DNA from: Plicaturopsis crispa FD-325 SS-3
Lineage: Eukaryota > Basidiomycota > Agaricomycetes > Amylocorticiales > Amylocorticiaceae
Length of the DNA stretch: 64,000 bases
Direction of reading: 5' to 3'
Assembly (NCBI GenBank): GCA_000827205.1
Contig: KN832561.1
Location: 1,638,084-1,702,083, forward strand
The notes under the pieces were generated by a model, which made no database searches, was not told the origin of the DNA, and saw only the letters and a list, made by a program, of their open reading frames with translations. Position 1 is the first letter of the stretch; every line of letters begins with the position of its first letter. Shown piece after piece: positions 36,069-48,059 of the stretch. The translations under genes and the position numbers were made by a program.

Positions 36069-36692
36069 GGTGGGATGCTAGCAGTAGTAGAGACCGTGTA
36101 TGTGGGAATAGGTGTATCTTCAGGGAGTAGTGCAGGCTTGAGAAGTAGTACGATGCATAACTGCGTCGGCCGTTGACCCTGGCTTGGAGGCTGACCGTTG
36201 GAGTCCCGACTGCGAAGCAACAGTGCCTGCTATTCTCGCCCAAAATATATTCGGTTTAGCCGGACTGCGAGGCGCACTGCAGCACTTTGAGGTCTATGCA
36301 CGCCGTGTGTCAATAATCGTGTCCGTGGGCGGGTCCTCTCTCACAAACGCGTTTCAATTCGTCCGTCGGCTTCATACTCGAAGTCCCTCCGAGGTTACCA
36401 ATTCCCTAGTGGACGCATAAAATAGAGAATCGAATATAGACAGAGTCATTGTGCAGAGCATAGCAAGGCTGCGAGATTCGGAGAGCAAGTCGTGATGATG
36501 GTCAAGACGAAGGGTTCAAGAGATGTTGCCGAGAAGTGGCGGAAGTACTTGACAAGTTGAGAGAAAAGTGGTTGTTCTGGACGGCCACTTCGTCCGCCTC
36601 GTCTCTCGCTTGTTTCGTTCCATAATTTCCCTGTACGCCTGCAATATACCCCCACACGCACCTGGCGACGACTATTCACGCCAGCGGTCACG
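36069..36692. promoter_or_regulatory. Divergent upstream region, membrane protein and formin
   Basis: 624 bp between two oppositely directed starts, presumably including the formin promoter. No gene or clear motif seen. Confidence 0.45.
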
Positions 36693-39600
36693 ATGGACAG
36701 CCTGTTCGGCAGGAAGAAGTCACGGCCACAGCGCCAACCATCGCTATCCGTCCAGGACCTCGAAGGCCGCTCGGTTCCTTACGACAAACTCGCACCCTCC
36801 CCGCGCTCGCCTACAACCGTAGGGACCGTCTCGCAGGGCTTGCGGGGCGCGCCAAACATCTCTGCGCCTATTACCAACCCGACACTTACCGCCAATGGCA
36901 CAGAGTTCAACAAGTTCGCGATGCAGCGTAGCAAGGTCGACAGAGACCGTGCCTACGACGACCACAATAATGGACGTTCGTCGTCTCCCAGGCCTAGCAT
37001 GTCGTCGTCAGTCACGCCAGATGCGCCCCAACTCTATAACGAGAACCTTGCTTGGCAACTAGCGACTGGCAGACCCAAGGGCGCTGCTCAGAGCATACGA
37101 CGCAGCGAAGCATCCTCGTCCAGTAAAGGGAGCCCTACCACAGCCGACTTTGGCCAGATTCCCAACTCCCCACCCTTGCCGCCTCTCCCGAACTCGCCGG
37201 TACTCAACGCAAATTCAACCCTGCGGCCTCAGTCCGCTATGACAACGCGCTCGGAAAGCAGCCGAGGGTCGCGCTACGCGCCGTCTGTCACTACCACGGA
37301 GCCGCATCATTCGTCCTCCCACCTCGCCCACCATTTCTACCACCACAACCGCCATGGGAACGCGGACGACTTCTATTTCCCCCGCCCCGACGACGACAGC
37401 ACGATCGAGGCATTGTTTGAGAATGTAAAGCGCACGCGTGATCTGGGCGAGATGCCGAATCTCAGCATAGACCAGAAGTGGCATATGGTGTACAACGATG
37501 AACATATCCGCTGGAAAGAGGAGCGCACACGCGACGAGCAGGCGCGCAAACAGACCGAAGCAGGCGCGCCCGCGTCGATCGTGGAGAATACGCCGGAATG
37601 GTACATAAAGAAGTTTCTGGACAAGACGATTACCTCGAAGCAGGCGTCGAGTCTGCAGGTGTCGTTGCGGAGCAAGGAGCTGAGGTGCGACTTAATTCGT
37701 GTTTCTAGACGGGGAATTAAATTGTCTGCAGCTGGTTCCGGCATTTCATCTCAATACAAGGGACGTCTGTGCTGGCGCAGACTCTTATGCACTTGAGCCG
37801 GAAGAGCTCTCAACGGTGAATACATCCATTCCCTGTATAATTTATTGGCGGACTAATGCTTGCGCAGCCGCGCGGACGATATCAATCTCGAGTACGAGGT
37901 TGTTAAATGCCTGAAACTCATTCTCAATACCCCGGTTCGTGCTTCTACCTCTCTATAAGTATTACCTCTCAACCATTGCAACAGTCAGCAACAGATGAGG
38001 CCCTCACCCATAACATGATAGTGACGCAAGTCGCCTCGTCGCTCAATACCCCACATCTGCCGACACGAAAGCTCATACTCGATCTGCTGACTTTCTTGTG
38101 TTATTGGAACGAGGGCGAGCCGCATCCACTTGTGATCTCTGCCCTCGAAGCGCTCAGCGCAGCGAACAACGAGCCAAATGGATGCTATTCATATTGGTTC
38201 AAGTCCATGGAAAACGCGCTCCTTGGGCGCGGAAAGATGGGCAGCTTGGTTGGTGTGAGCGAGGAAGTGCGGAAGAATATTGGCGGCGTCGATAGCTCGC
38301 TAAATGAATACGCGGTGCGTGAATAAGCATTTCCTGGCGCTCAGCGCACTCATCGCGCACTCTTGTAGCTTTCCAACCTAGTCTTGATCAACGCGGTGCT
38401 CATATTCGTGGATGACTTCGATTTACGGCTGCACCATCGCGCGCAGATGGAGTCCGCAGGGCTGCAGCGCATCATCGCGTTGTGCCGTGAATTTAACGTA
38501 CCGACTATCGACAAGCAGATCAAGATTTTGCTCAATGCCCTCGAGGAGGATGAGCGGAAACTTCGCGAGCGCGTTGACAACGAGATTCTGAAGGACATGA
38601 ACAACCCTATGGACGTCTACAACGCCATCCGCGCCAAGACGGATGATACCAAGGCGAAGGATTATTTCCTCTCGATGCTGCAGCACCTGCTGCTCATTCG
38701 GGAGGAGGGTCCTCCCATGGTACATTATTACCAGCTCATTGACTCGCTCGTGACGGATGTCGTGCTCGACAAGAAGCTTGCGGGCGCGGAACAGCGATTG
38801 GGGCACTCCGTAGAGCGAATTATCGCGCAGTTCAACGAAGCGGACAGGTATCAGCTCGCGGAGGACGATGCGGCGGAGGCACGCGCCATCGCCTTGCGGC
38901 TACGCCTCGAGAAGGAGCGGCTCGAAGAGGAGGTCTCTCAGGGCCATGACGGGCTCGTCGGGAAACTCAAGGAGCAGGTCGCACACCTCGAGCAGAAACT
39001 GAACGTCTCGCGGGAGAATACGTCGAGGCTTCAGGGCCAGCTCGAGACACAGAAGGCGGGGTACGAGGAGCAAATTGCGCAGCTCGAGGCGCAGATCATG
39101 GAACTCTTCCGCATGCTGAAGGAGGTTGGCAAGGGCCTCGACAAAGTTCTCGATACGGGCTCTATGGACCGCAAGACCCTCATACAGACGCTGGAGAAGC
39201 ATCTGCAGCGCGACAAGACGATTAGTATCCTCGAGGGCCGTGACAAACGTAGGAAGGGCAAGAAGGTTGACGGTGAGGACGATAGCGAAGCTTCCGAGGA
39301 TGAGGACGCAACTCCTGGCAAGTCGGGCGTCCGTCGTAAGAATGGTACCTCGGGGAGAAGACGGACGAAAGGCAGCGTACCTCCTCGGTTATCTGAGCAA
39401 ACCGGCCGATCTTCGCAGTTCATGGATGCCGATGACGCGGACGCGCAGGAGCAGATACAGCAGCAACTAGCTGCAGGTGTCACGATCGTAAGTCGCTCAT
39501 GCCTTTATATTCTGATGGCCTTGTGTAATACCATTTCCAGTATTCCCCGAGAGATGGTCCTCAAAGTTCGAGAAGCGTTAGAGGCTCGCCGCGCCGGACA

Positions 39601-42383
39601 AAACATGATTTGGGCACCGACAGCCCCTCACTCACTCGCTCCTTCAAATCCAATAATCTACTAGCGCCGCGAAACGATGATTTGACCGAACGCAGTGATT
39701 ACAGCATGGACGAACAAGACGCCGAGAGCGAGTTCGGACAGTCCTCGCGTAGTGGATACACTGCATTGACAGAAGACAGCGTACCGACGTCTGTCAGCTC
39801 TGTCACCTCAGGTGATGGACGGAGTGGTGCACCAGGATCACTAGCCGACCAGCTCACCAAGCATTTCGCATCGAAGGGTATGATCCCAATGGACTCCCCG
39901 CAGACACCGCCAATGCCGACGCTACCCGAAGAGTCGGATGCGTCTGGCGCACCTCCTCCACCTCCACCTCCACCCCCTCCGCCGCCTCCACCTCCGCCGC
40001 CTCCTCCGCCACCGCCACCTGGTGCAAGTGGATTCGGATCCCCGCCACCGCCGCCACCTCCACCACCACCACCACCTGTGGGTTTCATGGGGCCTATACC
40101 CTCGTCCTCATCCTCGTCTATGTCTGCTCCTCCGCCACCTCCCCCTCCGCCTGGGTCATTCAAGGGCTTCGGCTCCAATCCCAATTCAGCACCAGGGTCT
40201 GCCCGCGCATCCATGCTGCTTGGTGCAAACTTGAATGTGCTTCTCTCTTCCCGGAAAGACATGCCCATTACGCCTAGCACCAAGATGAAACAGTTGCAAT
40301 GGGACAAACTTCCCCAACAGCAGGTCTCTAGAACTCTGTGGAGCAGTGACGATGCACCACAGAAAGAAGAAGAGATGCTGAAGAAGTTGCAGTCTGACGG
40401 AGTCTGGCAGGAGATGGAGGAGGACTTCAAAGCGAAGCAGCTAGTGAAGAACCTTCTGGGTATGTCGAATCGTGCCGCTAATCTCGTCGCTCTCACGCTG
40501 AGGCTTTTTTTCAGACCGACAGAAACGCGCAGAGCTCAAGAGTGTCTTGGATCCTCAGACCAAGAAACGTGTCGGTATGTGGACATAGATGTTCTCCCCT
40601 CTGGCCCTCCTACTGACACATGTCACTCATTCAGAAATTCTTATTCAACGGGTAAAGAGGCTCCAACCAGAGGAAATCGCGCGGAAGATCCAACAATTCG
40701 ACCAAGAGCTATGTACCCAGGTATTTTTGAGCGAGCTAAAACCTGTGCTACCCACTCCAGAACAGGTGTGCAGACTTTGACATCACATTCGACTGAGGAC
40801 CGCTGATCACATTGTCTTCCCAGGTCGGAAAACTCAATCTATACCGCAACTCAGACGCCGAAGAACTCGCTGGTCTCCATCCTTCCGATCGACTTATGGT
40901 CAAGCTTATACAAATCGATCGGTTGGGCCCCCGTATAGAGGGAATGCTGTATAAGTGCGCCTTTGACGAGACATGGTCACTACTAGACGAAGTAAGTGTC
41001 CCCGTGGACTCCCGGATGCATTGCCTAACCGTGAATGAATAGGGGGCCAAGAAGCTGTCGGAAGCTGGGCAAGCTTTACTAAATGCGAAGTCGTTCAAAG
41101 AGTTGCTAAATGTAAGACTCTACAAGCGCTGTGTAACGTGTGCGTGCCTGCTGATAGATGGCTATTCCACAGCTCATTCTTTTGGTTGGAAACTATATGA
41201 ACGGTACCGGAGTCAAGGGCGGCGCCTTTGGTTTCCGTGTCAGTAGTATCAATAAGGTATGGGCAGTGCAGACGGTTTACATGCCAGCGGCTAACCACAC
41301 GATGTGTAGCTGGTCGATACGAAATCTGTCAATAACACGACACTGCTGCACTTCCTAGAACGTACGGTAGCCAAGCACTTCCCTGACATGGAGGACTTCC
41401 TGGAGGAGCTCAGCAAACCCGCTGAGGCGTATCGAGGTTCGTCCTACTATATCAAATAACGCATTTGGTCCCCAAGTCTCACTGTTATCGTAGTCAACTT
41501 ACAGGAGGTTCGCAAGGGCCTTGCTGAGCTTCGGGACGGTCTCAAGCGGATAAGACAAGAGCTCGGCGAGCATTTTGCGGACATGGAACAAGCCGACAAG
41601 TATGGCAGGCAGATGTGGAATTTTGTTGGCAAAGCGAGTGCTCAACTGGAGGATCTTGTCGACGAAGTCAATCTGGCCGACAGCACCTTCACTGAGGTGA
41701 TTAACTACTATGGCGAGGAGGACAAGAACATGTCTTCGTCGGAGTTCTATGCCATCTTCAAGACGTTCGTTACTTCGTACAGGGTGAGTATCTTGCGAGC
41801 GCTGGAGACTGTTCTGTTGATCAAACCTTCTATACAGAAATGCAAAGCCGATAACCAAACGGCAGCAGAGGAGCGCCAAGCTACCGAGAAGCGCAAACAG
41901 GCGGCTGAGGAACACAAAGTCAATCGCCAGAAGGCGCTTGAAAACTCGTCTGCACAGCAGGCCGAAGACACCTCTGTCCTCGACACTCTACTCGAGAAGC
42001 TGCGGAACGGTGACAATGTGGGACGTCGGGCACGACGCGCCCGCCCGAGCGCAGAGAATCGGCCACCAATTCCTACGTCTCTCCATATAGACGACCCGGG
42101 CCTCGAGACAGCCGACGTCGCACGAGATATGTTGGCGCGTCTCAAATCAGATGGATTTGAGGCTTTCAAACCTCCTGGGTCACCCATAGCGGCGCCAAGA
42201 CGGAGAACGAGGCGGAGGGCGGATACGGTGACATCTAATTCTACGCCTGGCGGATCGCTACCTGGCTCGCCGCTGGCTACGAGTGGAAACCTGTTAGAGA
42301 CAGCATCTAGCATGCTGCTCACGGATTCGGAGGCGACAGAGACGGAGACGGGGGCGGGCGAGGTTTCGGACACACTATCATAA
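36693..42383 (+). CDS. Formin, SepA/Bni1 type
   Basis: About 14 exons encoding roughly 1,600 residues. Exon 1 is 36693-37684. Domains in order: a disordered Ser-rich start; a GTPase-binding/FH3 region ('WHMVYNDEHIRWKEE', 'RKLILDLLTFLCYWNEG', 'IDKQIKILLNALEEDERKLR'); a coiled coil ('LKEQVAHLEQKLNVSRENT'); FH1 with an uninterrupted run of 23 prolines (39952-40020) and two shorter runs; FH2 ('MKQLQWDKLP', 'LGNYMNGTGVKGGAFGFR' as spliced in part, 'FLEELSKPAEAYR'); and a DAD ('DTLLEKLRNGDNVGRRARRA'). Formins nucleate actin cables and the cytokinetic ring, fed by profilin bound to FH1 and released from autoinhibition by Rho GTPases. All modules are present, so it should be functional. Confidence 0.93.
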
Positions 42384-42773
42384 CACCAGTTGTTGCTTTA
42401 TTCTTTACGAACTGACCTGTATCTGTATCCACTCTCGTTTTCATTTATATCTAATCACCACGCATCGGATTCCACAGATCTAGAGTCGGCTATGGCGCGG
42501 TGCTGGAGTTCAATGTTCTAGTTGAGCTGCCAGTGGTCCACGATTTCTCTTCACTAAATAGGTGATTAGTCCTACTAGAGTCCTGCTGAACCCAGTGAAA
42601 CGTTGCTGGCCGTCGCAGGAAACTCCCGAAAATCTTCGTCGACTCTTGGTCGACCAGTGTAGGAGGTGTTTTGATCACAAACTGTAGCCAAACAACGCCT
42701 ACGGAACGCCAAAGTATTTTATGTAATTCAAGGCGCTGACCTGGCTTTCTGATTTCATTCCTGGCTATTGTAT
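42384..42773. other. Intergenic between formin and COG4
   Basis: 390 bp with the formin 3' UTR and the COG4 promoter. No other feature seen. Confidence 0.5.
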
Positions 42774-45645
42774 ATGGGTGCCATTACGACAGAAAATGAC
42801 CCTCCTACCGCATCTTCTTCACGACTGGACCCAAGGAAACTGACAAGCTTACCGGAAATTCTGTCTTGTCTTTCCTCGTTCCAGTCCGAGGAGGCAGAGC
42901 TTTCGAACTCTCTAACTGAACTTCTGTCATCTCGGGAGCCTATACTCGCTTCGCTTGGACGGCTACAATCACTGCTCCCAGAACTAGACGAGCTGCACGA
43001 TGAAGCATCACTATTGTCACGGAGAGTCTCCTCCACAGCGCAGACGGCAGAGCGCGTCGGCGGTCGCGTCCGTTCACTGGACGAGGAGATGAGAAGGATT
43101 CGAGAGGCAAGCGACCGTGTTGGGCAGGTCATGGAGCTGAAAGTATGTCTCTTGCGCCCTCCGCCCTGCCTCGACACACTGACAGCGTTCGCCAGTCTTC
43201 TCTAATGTCCATGCAATCGTCGATTGAGGCGCAAGACTGGGAATCAGCTACACGACATTGTGCACGCGCGATGGCTTTGCCCATAGAAGTGATATCAGGG
43301 TCATTCGCAGAAATTGCAGTCGTTCGTGTCTACATTACCTCCGTGTCCGGGAAACGTCTCATGATAGTAGAGTAGCCTACCGCGGAAAGCCACCTACCAC
43401 CAGCGCAGACTTTACAAACCGCACGAGAAGAGCTACTCGCTATATTTCGGCGGGAGTTCGAGAAGGCGTCGCAGTCACGCGATGCAGCCGCGACGAGCCG
43501 TTTCTTCAAACTATTTCCTGCAATCGGCTGGGAAGTCGAGGGACTGCAGGCATACGCGTCATTTGTCGTGGACCTTGTCCGTGTAAGGACACCAGCTTCT
43601 GCTAAAAGTAAAGTAATGCCGAATTTGCCCTTGCACAAGCATTCTCATCTGTTGCTTCCAGCGTCGTCCCCACTGTATTACATCACTGCATTGACAGCGC
43701 TGTTCGAAAGCGTCGCCATGATAGTGGACCAGCATCAGCCGGTCGTTGAAAAATATTACGGTCCGGGGAAGATGACAAGTGTTATCGAACGGCTCTTGGA
43801 AGAATGCGATCGAGTTGTCACCAAACTCATCGAGGGCTGGGAAGAAGAAAGATCTATGAAGCGTAAAGTATGCGACATCCGTCGCTCAATCAATACGTGC
43901 TGACAACTGGGCAGCTCGCAGACACCTCGAACAGCTCGCTCCCAGCCTTGTCAGGCGTTAGCCCCATACGGAGGCAGCCGTCGACGTTCCAGGATGAAGA
44001 TGCCGTCGACCCGCGCGAGATCGACAAAGCGCTGTCTGAGCTGGCGGGTATGGCGGGCCGGTGGGCACTATTCAGGAAGTTCCTGCTGGAGAGACTGAAG
44101 GTACTGCTCTCCATTTCGCGTTGGTGAGGCGACGCAGGCTCACAGACTGCATACTAGGATGATGCGTCTGATTCTGAAATCGACGAGAAGGAGCCGACAA
44201 CGCCTGCGCCGGATGCTGAGCCAGTAGCAGTGGAAACACCGCGAGAAATCCAGTGCATCGAAGCAACGACCTCGCACCGTCTCTTCGAGGACATCCTCTC
44301 TACATACTACATACCCCTGGAGACGTGGTACATCCGCACAATCATCGACAAAGTACGCCCGTTCATCCCCTTGCTGTTCTCTTGCTGGCATTCTAAGATG
44401 TACGCATACCCCAGGCCCAACGCTTGTCGACCCCCGATTTGTCACAATCGCCCCCGACGACGACAGCACCGGACGACGTCTTCTACATCCTCAAGCTCGT
44501 GCTCTCGCGCCTGCTCTCGACAGGGTCGCCCGCGACTGTCGTGCGCACGGTGGACGTCCTGCGCGAGGTCATGGACCGCGACTATGCGGGCGTCGTCAAG
44601 AAGAAGCTGGACGACGTGTACCGCAACGCGGGCAACGTCGCACCGGGAATCCGCGAGAAGGCAGAGCGCGAGAACAGGGTCTCGTTTATTGTGCGTAGTT
44701 TTTTTTTATGCGCATGTTTGGACGTGGGCGCTGACGGCGTGCGCTAGATCCACCTGAACGATTTGGATGTGTCGATATCGCATATGGAGCGTTTGACGAA
44801 GGATCTTCTGTCGTACTCCTCGATATCGCAACATTATGTAGAATCCGAACAAGCGGGTTTGAAGAGCACGATCTCGTCGTTGTTGTCCATCGTACCCAAA
44901 TTCCGGTCCATACTCCGGGTATGCAGTCTTGTCCTTGGCCTTCAAATTGTGTATCGTACCTCACTGATCAATCTCACTTAGGCGGGTGTAGAGCAGCTCT
45001 TCAACCAGCTCATGCGGCCGAAGCTGCGGACGCTCGTTACGGATGTGTACAAGGACGTGTCGTACGTGCTTGATGACGATGGTTACGCCCAAGCCGAGTA
45101 CCAGGATGTAGTGCGGAAACGATTCATTAAAGCCTGGGAAGGGTTGGTTGAGGGCTATAAGGTAAATTGCTCTCCCCTCATGACATTTCGGTCGGCTGAA
45201 TGTCTCCACAGGATACGTTCACAGAGAGCAATTATCGGCTGTTCTTCGGGTTAGCTCTCGAGGTTCTGTTGCGCCCATGGGAGAAGTATATCATGGGGCT
45301 GAAATATACTGAGGTCCGTATGGTTCGATGATGTTTGTGCATCGTTTGCTCATATCTTTAAGCTCGGGGCGGTGCGCTTCGACCGCGATCTGCGCGCTAT
45401 CACGACGTACCTGTCCTCGCAGACGGTATTCGGTGACGCGCGCGAAAAATTCTCCCGTCTGCAACAAATCTCCACCATCTTGAATCTCGACAGCGTAAGC
45501 CATGTTTCCCACTACATCGCTTCTGTGTCCCCTTTCTCATGCCAATCTACAGGAGGAGGATGTGGACGAATTCTATAGTGGATCGGGCATTACCTGGCAG
45601 TTAACGGCGCAGGAAGCCCGGACAGCTGCTGGGCTGAAAATATAA
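42774..45645 (+). CDS. COG4: Conserved oligomeric Golgi complex subunit 4
   Basis: About 12 short-intron exons from the ATG at 42774 ('MGAITTENDPP'). A coiled-coil N-terminus ('LLPELDELHDEASLLSRRVS', 'DEEMRRIREASDRVGQVMEL') is followed by an all-helical rod with 'WESATRHCARAMALP', 'IGWEVEGLQAYASFVVDLV', 'RLFEDILSTYYIPLETWYIR', 'DDVFYILKLVLSRLLSTGSP' and 'IAWEGLVEGYK'-like segments. A C-terminal 'RFDRDLRAITTYLSSQT' ends in 'ITWQLTAQEARTAAGLKI', the characteristic Cog4 tail. Cog4 belongs to lobe A of the COG tether, which catches vesicles in retrograde intra-Golgi traffic through SNARE and Sly1 contacts. It converges on VPS2 120 bp downstream. Confidence 0.93.
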
Positions 45646-45764
45646 TTGACTGGAGACTTGTAGAGGAAGTTTACATTAATGCTGATCGTGGAGACCCGTA
45701 CAAGTGAGGACGACAAATAGAACAATCGTGACGAGAGGCGAGGAAAAGGTAAGGTATCGTATCA

Positions 45765-46728
45765 TCAGCCTCGTCGCAGGGCGTCCAGTCGTGCTTGTAG
45801 TGCATCTTCGTCGGACAATGCGCCGCCGCCACCTCCACCTGTGGTGTCGTTACCGCCGCCTCGTGGCGGTGGGGGCGCTGTGGATTCACCGAGAGCAACT
45901 GCTTGGCGACCAGTCGTGAGTGGAGAGGAAGATGCAATACCCGTTGGCGCATCCGTGAGCTATGAGAACCATTAGACGCTGCATGTAGGAGTTTGTGCAT
46001 GGCCGAGCCCACCTGCTGCGAGAGGCCAACGCCTATCTCGTCTAACACTTCCTTCAGAATCTTGTCCCCTTCTAGCTCTTCATCTTCTTCGTCGTCTTCC
46101 ATGACATCGTCCACTGCATCCGACATCATTTCCTCCTTCATGTCCATCATCGAACTCTCCTTCTCGAACTCAGTCATAATCCGTTGAATGCCGGGGAGGT
46201 TGAGGCCGCGATTCATCGATGCCATTGCCTATGAATATGTAAGTATGAGGGAGCCTAGGCTGCAGAGAGACGCGTACACGAGTGGCGCCTTTCATCGCGT
46301 CCGCCATTTGCTGGTTACTCCGCAGTGTCTGTATCCGTAGACCGACAGCCTGTAGTTGGGTGCGCATCTGGTAGAACTTCTGCACATATCGCCGGGTCCG
46401 GACGAGATCATTGGCCATTATTTTGCACGCGTTCTGGCGCGTCGTGTTATTATCACTCTAGATGAATGTGCGCATATGCATGAGCATTGCAGACGCACCA
46501 TCTGTCCAGCCTTTGCGCTCTTCTTAATGTCCATGATCAGTTTCTTCTCGCCCTGCTCGAGCTTGGCCCGTTCGCGATCCAGCTCGCGTTGCGCCTTCGC
46601 GAGGGCGCGCTGGTGCTGTCGCAGCCGCTCAGCGGGTGTCACCGTACGGCCAAACAGCGTTTCCTGCGGTATCTTGGATCAGGTGAGATCAATTGCAACA
46701 TATTCGAGCGACGTACTATGATGTTCAT
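45765..46728 (-). CDS. VPS2: ESCRT-III subunit Vps2 (CHMP2)
   Basis: A very short first exon encodes 'MNII' (start at 46728), then an intron, then 'IPQETLFGRTVTPAERLRQH' and the basic helix pair ('RALAKAQRELDRERAKLEQG', 'KKLIMDIKKSAKAGQM', 'VRTRRYVQKFYQMRTQLQAV'). 'GIQRIMTEFEKESSMMDMKE' and an acidic stretch ('DDVMEDDEEDEELEGD') follow. The tail 'DEDALQARLDALRRG' is a MIT-interacting motif that binds the ATPase Vps4. Vps2 caps Snf7 polymers and recruits Vps4 in endosomal sorting and membrane scission. Between the acidic part and the tail there is a fungal-type Pro/Gly-rich insert. It is divergent from the Cuz1-like gene. Confidence 0.93.
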
Positions 46729-46897
46729 GGCGGTGAATAGGTCGGTGGTGGAACGTAGTCTGGCTGCGGAGGTCGTCGTTGGGGCTGCAGTGGATATGCC
46801 GGATCAGGAAATACCTGTATACGATCGCCGAGCGTCTTTCGCTCTTGACTTGTTCTTGACCACGACATTTCCTGTACAGTCGCCACCAAGATATCTA
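46729..46897. promoter_or_regulatory. Short divergent region, VPS2 and Cuz1-like gene
   Basis: Only 169 bp separate the two start codons, so this must act as a bidirectional promoter or overlap the UTRs. The Cuz1-like frame is open through part of it. Confidence 0.5.
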
Positions 46898-47865
46898 ATG
46901 GATCTGCCAGCTATTGGATCTCACTGTGCACTAGCATCCTGCAACGAACTCGATTTACTGCCTATTCGCTGTCGATGCGACAAGTTCTTCTGTAGACACC
47001 ACAGCTTTCCCGACGCGCACAACTGCACTGCTGTGTCAGATCGCTCACAGTCCACACCCTTCGATAAGCTCCAGAGATGCGCCTTAGACAAGTGCAACAA
47101 GCCGAGCCTGGAAGCATATCTAGGCGACAGCTCTGATATTAAGGATCGTTCGCCAGCCACTTGCTCGCGATGCAATCTGTCTTTCTGCGTCGAGTAAAGT
47201 CTCCGCAATATATACATCTGGCGTTGATCTTTACGAGCTCTCTGTGCAGTCACCGCTATCCAGAGGCACATTCATGCACAGGCGAAATACCGAAACCGCC
47301 CGCGAAGAATGCGGCTGCACAGGCGCTCCTAGCGAAGAACTTCCCCTCCTCGTCTGCTAAACCCGTGGCTGTTGCTCATCGCCCAGCACAAACCCCGACG
47401 GATCCCAAGAAGTTAGCGCAGCAGAAGAAGATTCTGCTCATGAAGACGCGACACCGTGCAGTTCCAGGTGATCCCAAGGAAAAGCCAGCCGCTGTCACTG
47501 TCGATCGACGGCTTCACTTAAAGGTCAACCCGAATGAAATCGTTCCGCAAGAAAAATACTTCTGGTTTAGAAAGGTATGTATTAGCCTGGATACAATGCA
47601 TATATGATTATAGGCTCATCTCGACAGTCTGTTGGGACCGGCAGAGCTCTGGACAGTATGGCAACTCAACTCAAAATATCGTACTCAGATGCATCCGTGC
47701 GTTCGATATTTGTATGTTTCGAATTATCATTCAGTTTATGGTGCACAGCCATTGTACATGTGCAGCGTTTCCGACACAGGCGAATGTACGCCATTGCAGA
47801 ATGGCCGGCAGTTGGACGAGCAGTTGGAAGACGGAGCGACGATTGTCTTTACAAGATCGTTGTAA
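46898..47865 (+). CDS. Cuz1/ZFAND1-like AN1 zinc-finger and ubiquitin-like protein
   Basis: The start at 46898 ('MDLPAIGSHCALASCNEL') is chosen because AN1 proteins of this family begin right before the first finger; the frame is open further upstream. Two AN1 fingers follow: 'CNELDLLPIRCRCDKFFCRH' with 'HSFPDAHNC', and 'CSRCNLSFCVDHRYPEAHSC'. A basic linker then leads to a C-terminal ubiquitin-like fold ('LHLKVNPNEIVPQEKYFWFR' to 'LEDGATIVFTRSL'). This is the order of yeast Cuz1, which links Cdc48 to the proteasome and protects against arsenite-type protein stress. The last junctions near 47575-47760 are approximate. It converges on the myosin V gene, ending 194 bp from its stop. Confidence 0.88.
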
Positions 47866-48059
47866 CCCGGAAACTTCTCTCGTTGCCTCACCAATCCTCG
47901 CACAACGCGATGAGCTGCCAAATTGAATGAATATCCGTGCGGTGAATACAGTGCAAGGGAGGCTAGCTAACAATGCACAGGGAATACTAAAGGTAGATGG
48001 TGACGACAAAGAATCCAGGAAAGCAGTACTGTACGCGAGAGCAATCGAATCGACATGAA

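Noticed and set aside
39699-40496. 265-codon minus-strand frame rich in glycine, opposite the formin FH1 region
   Set aside because: It is the antisense shadow of the proline codons of FH1; the glycine runs mirror the CCN repeats.
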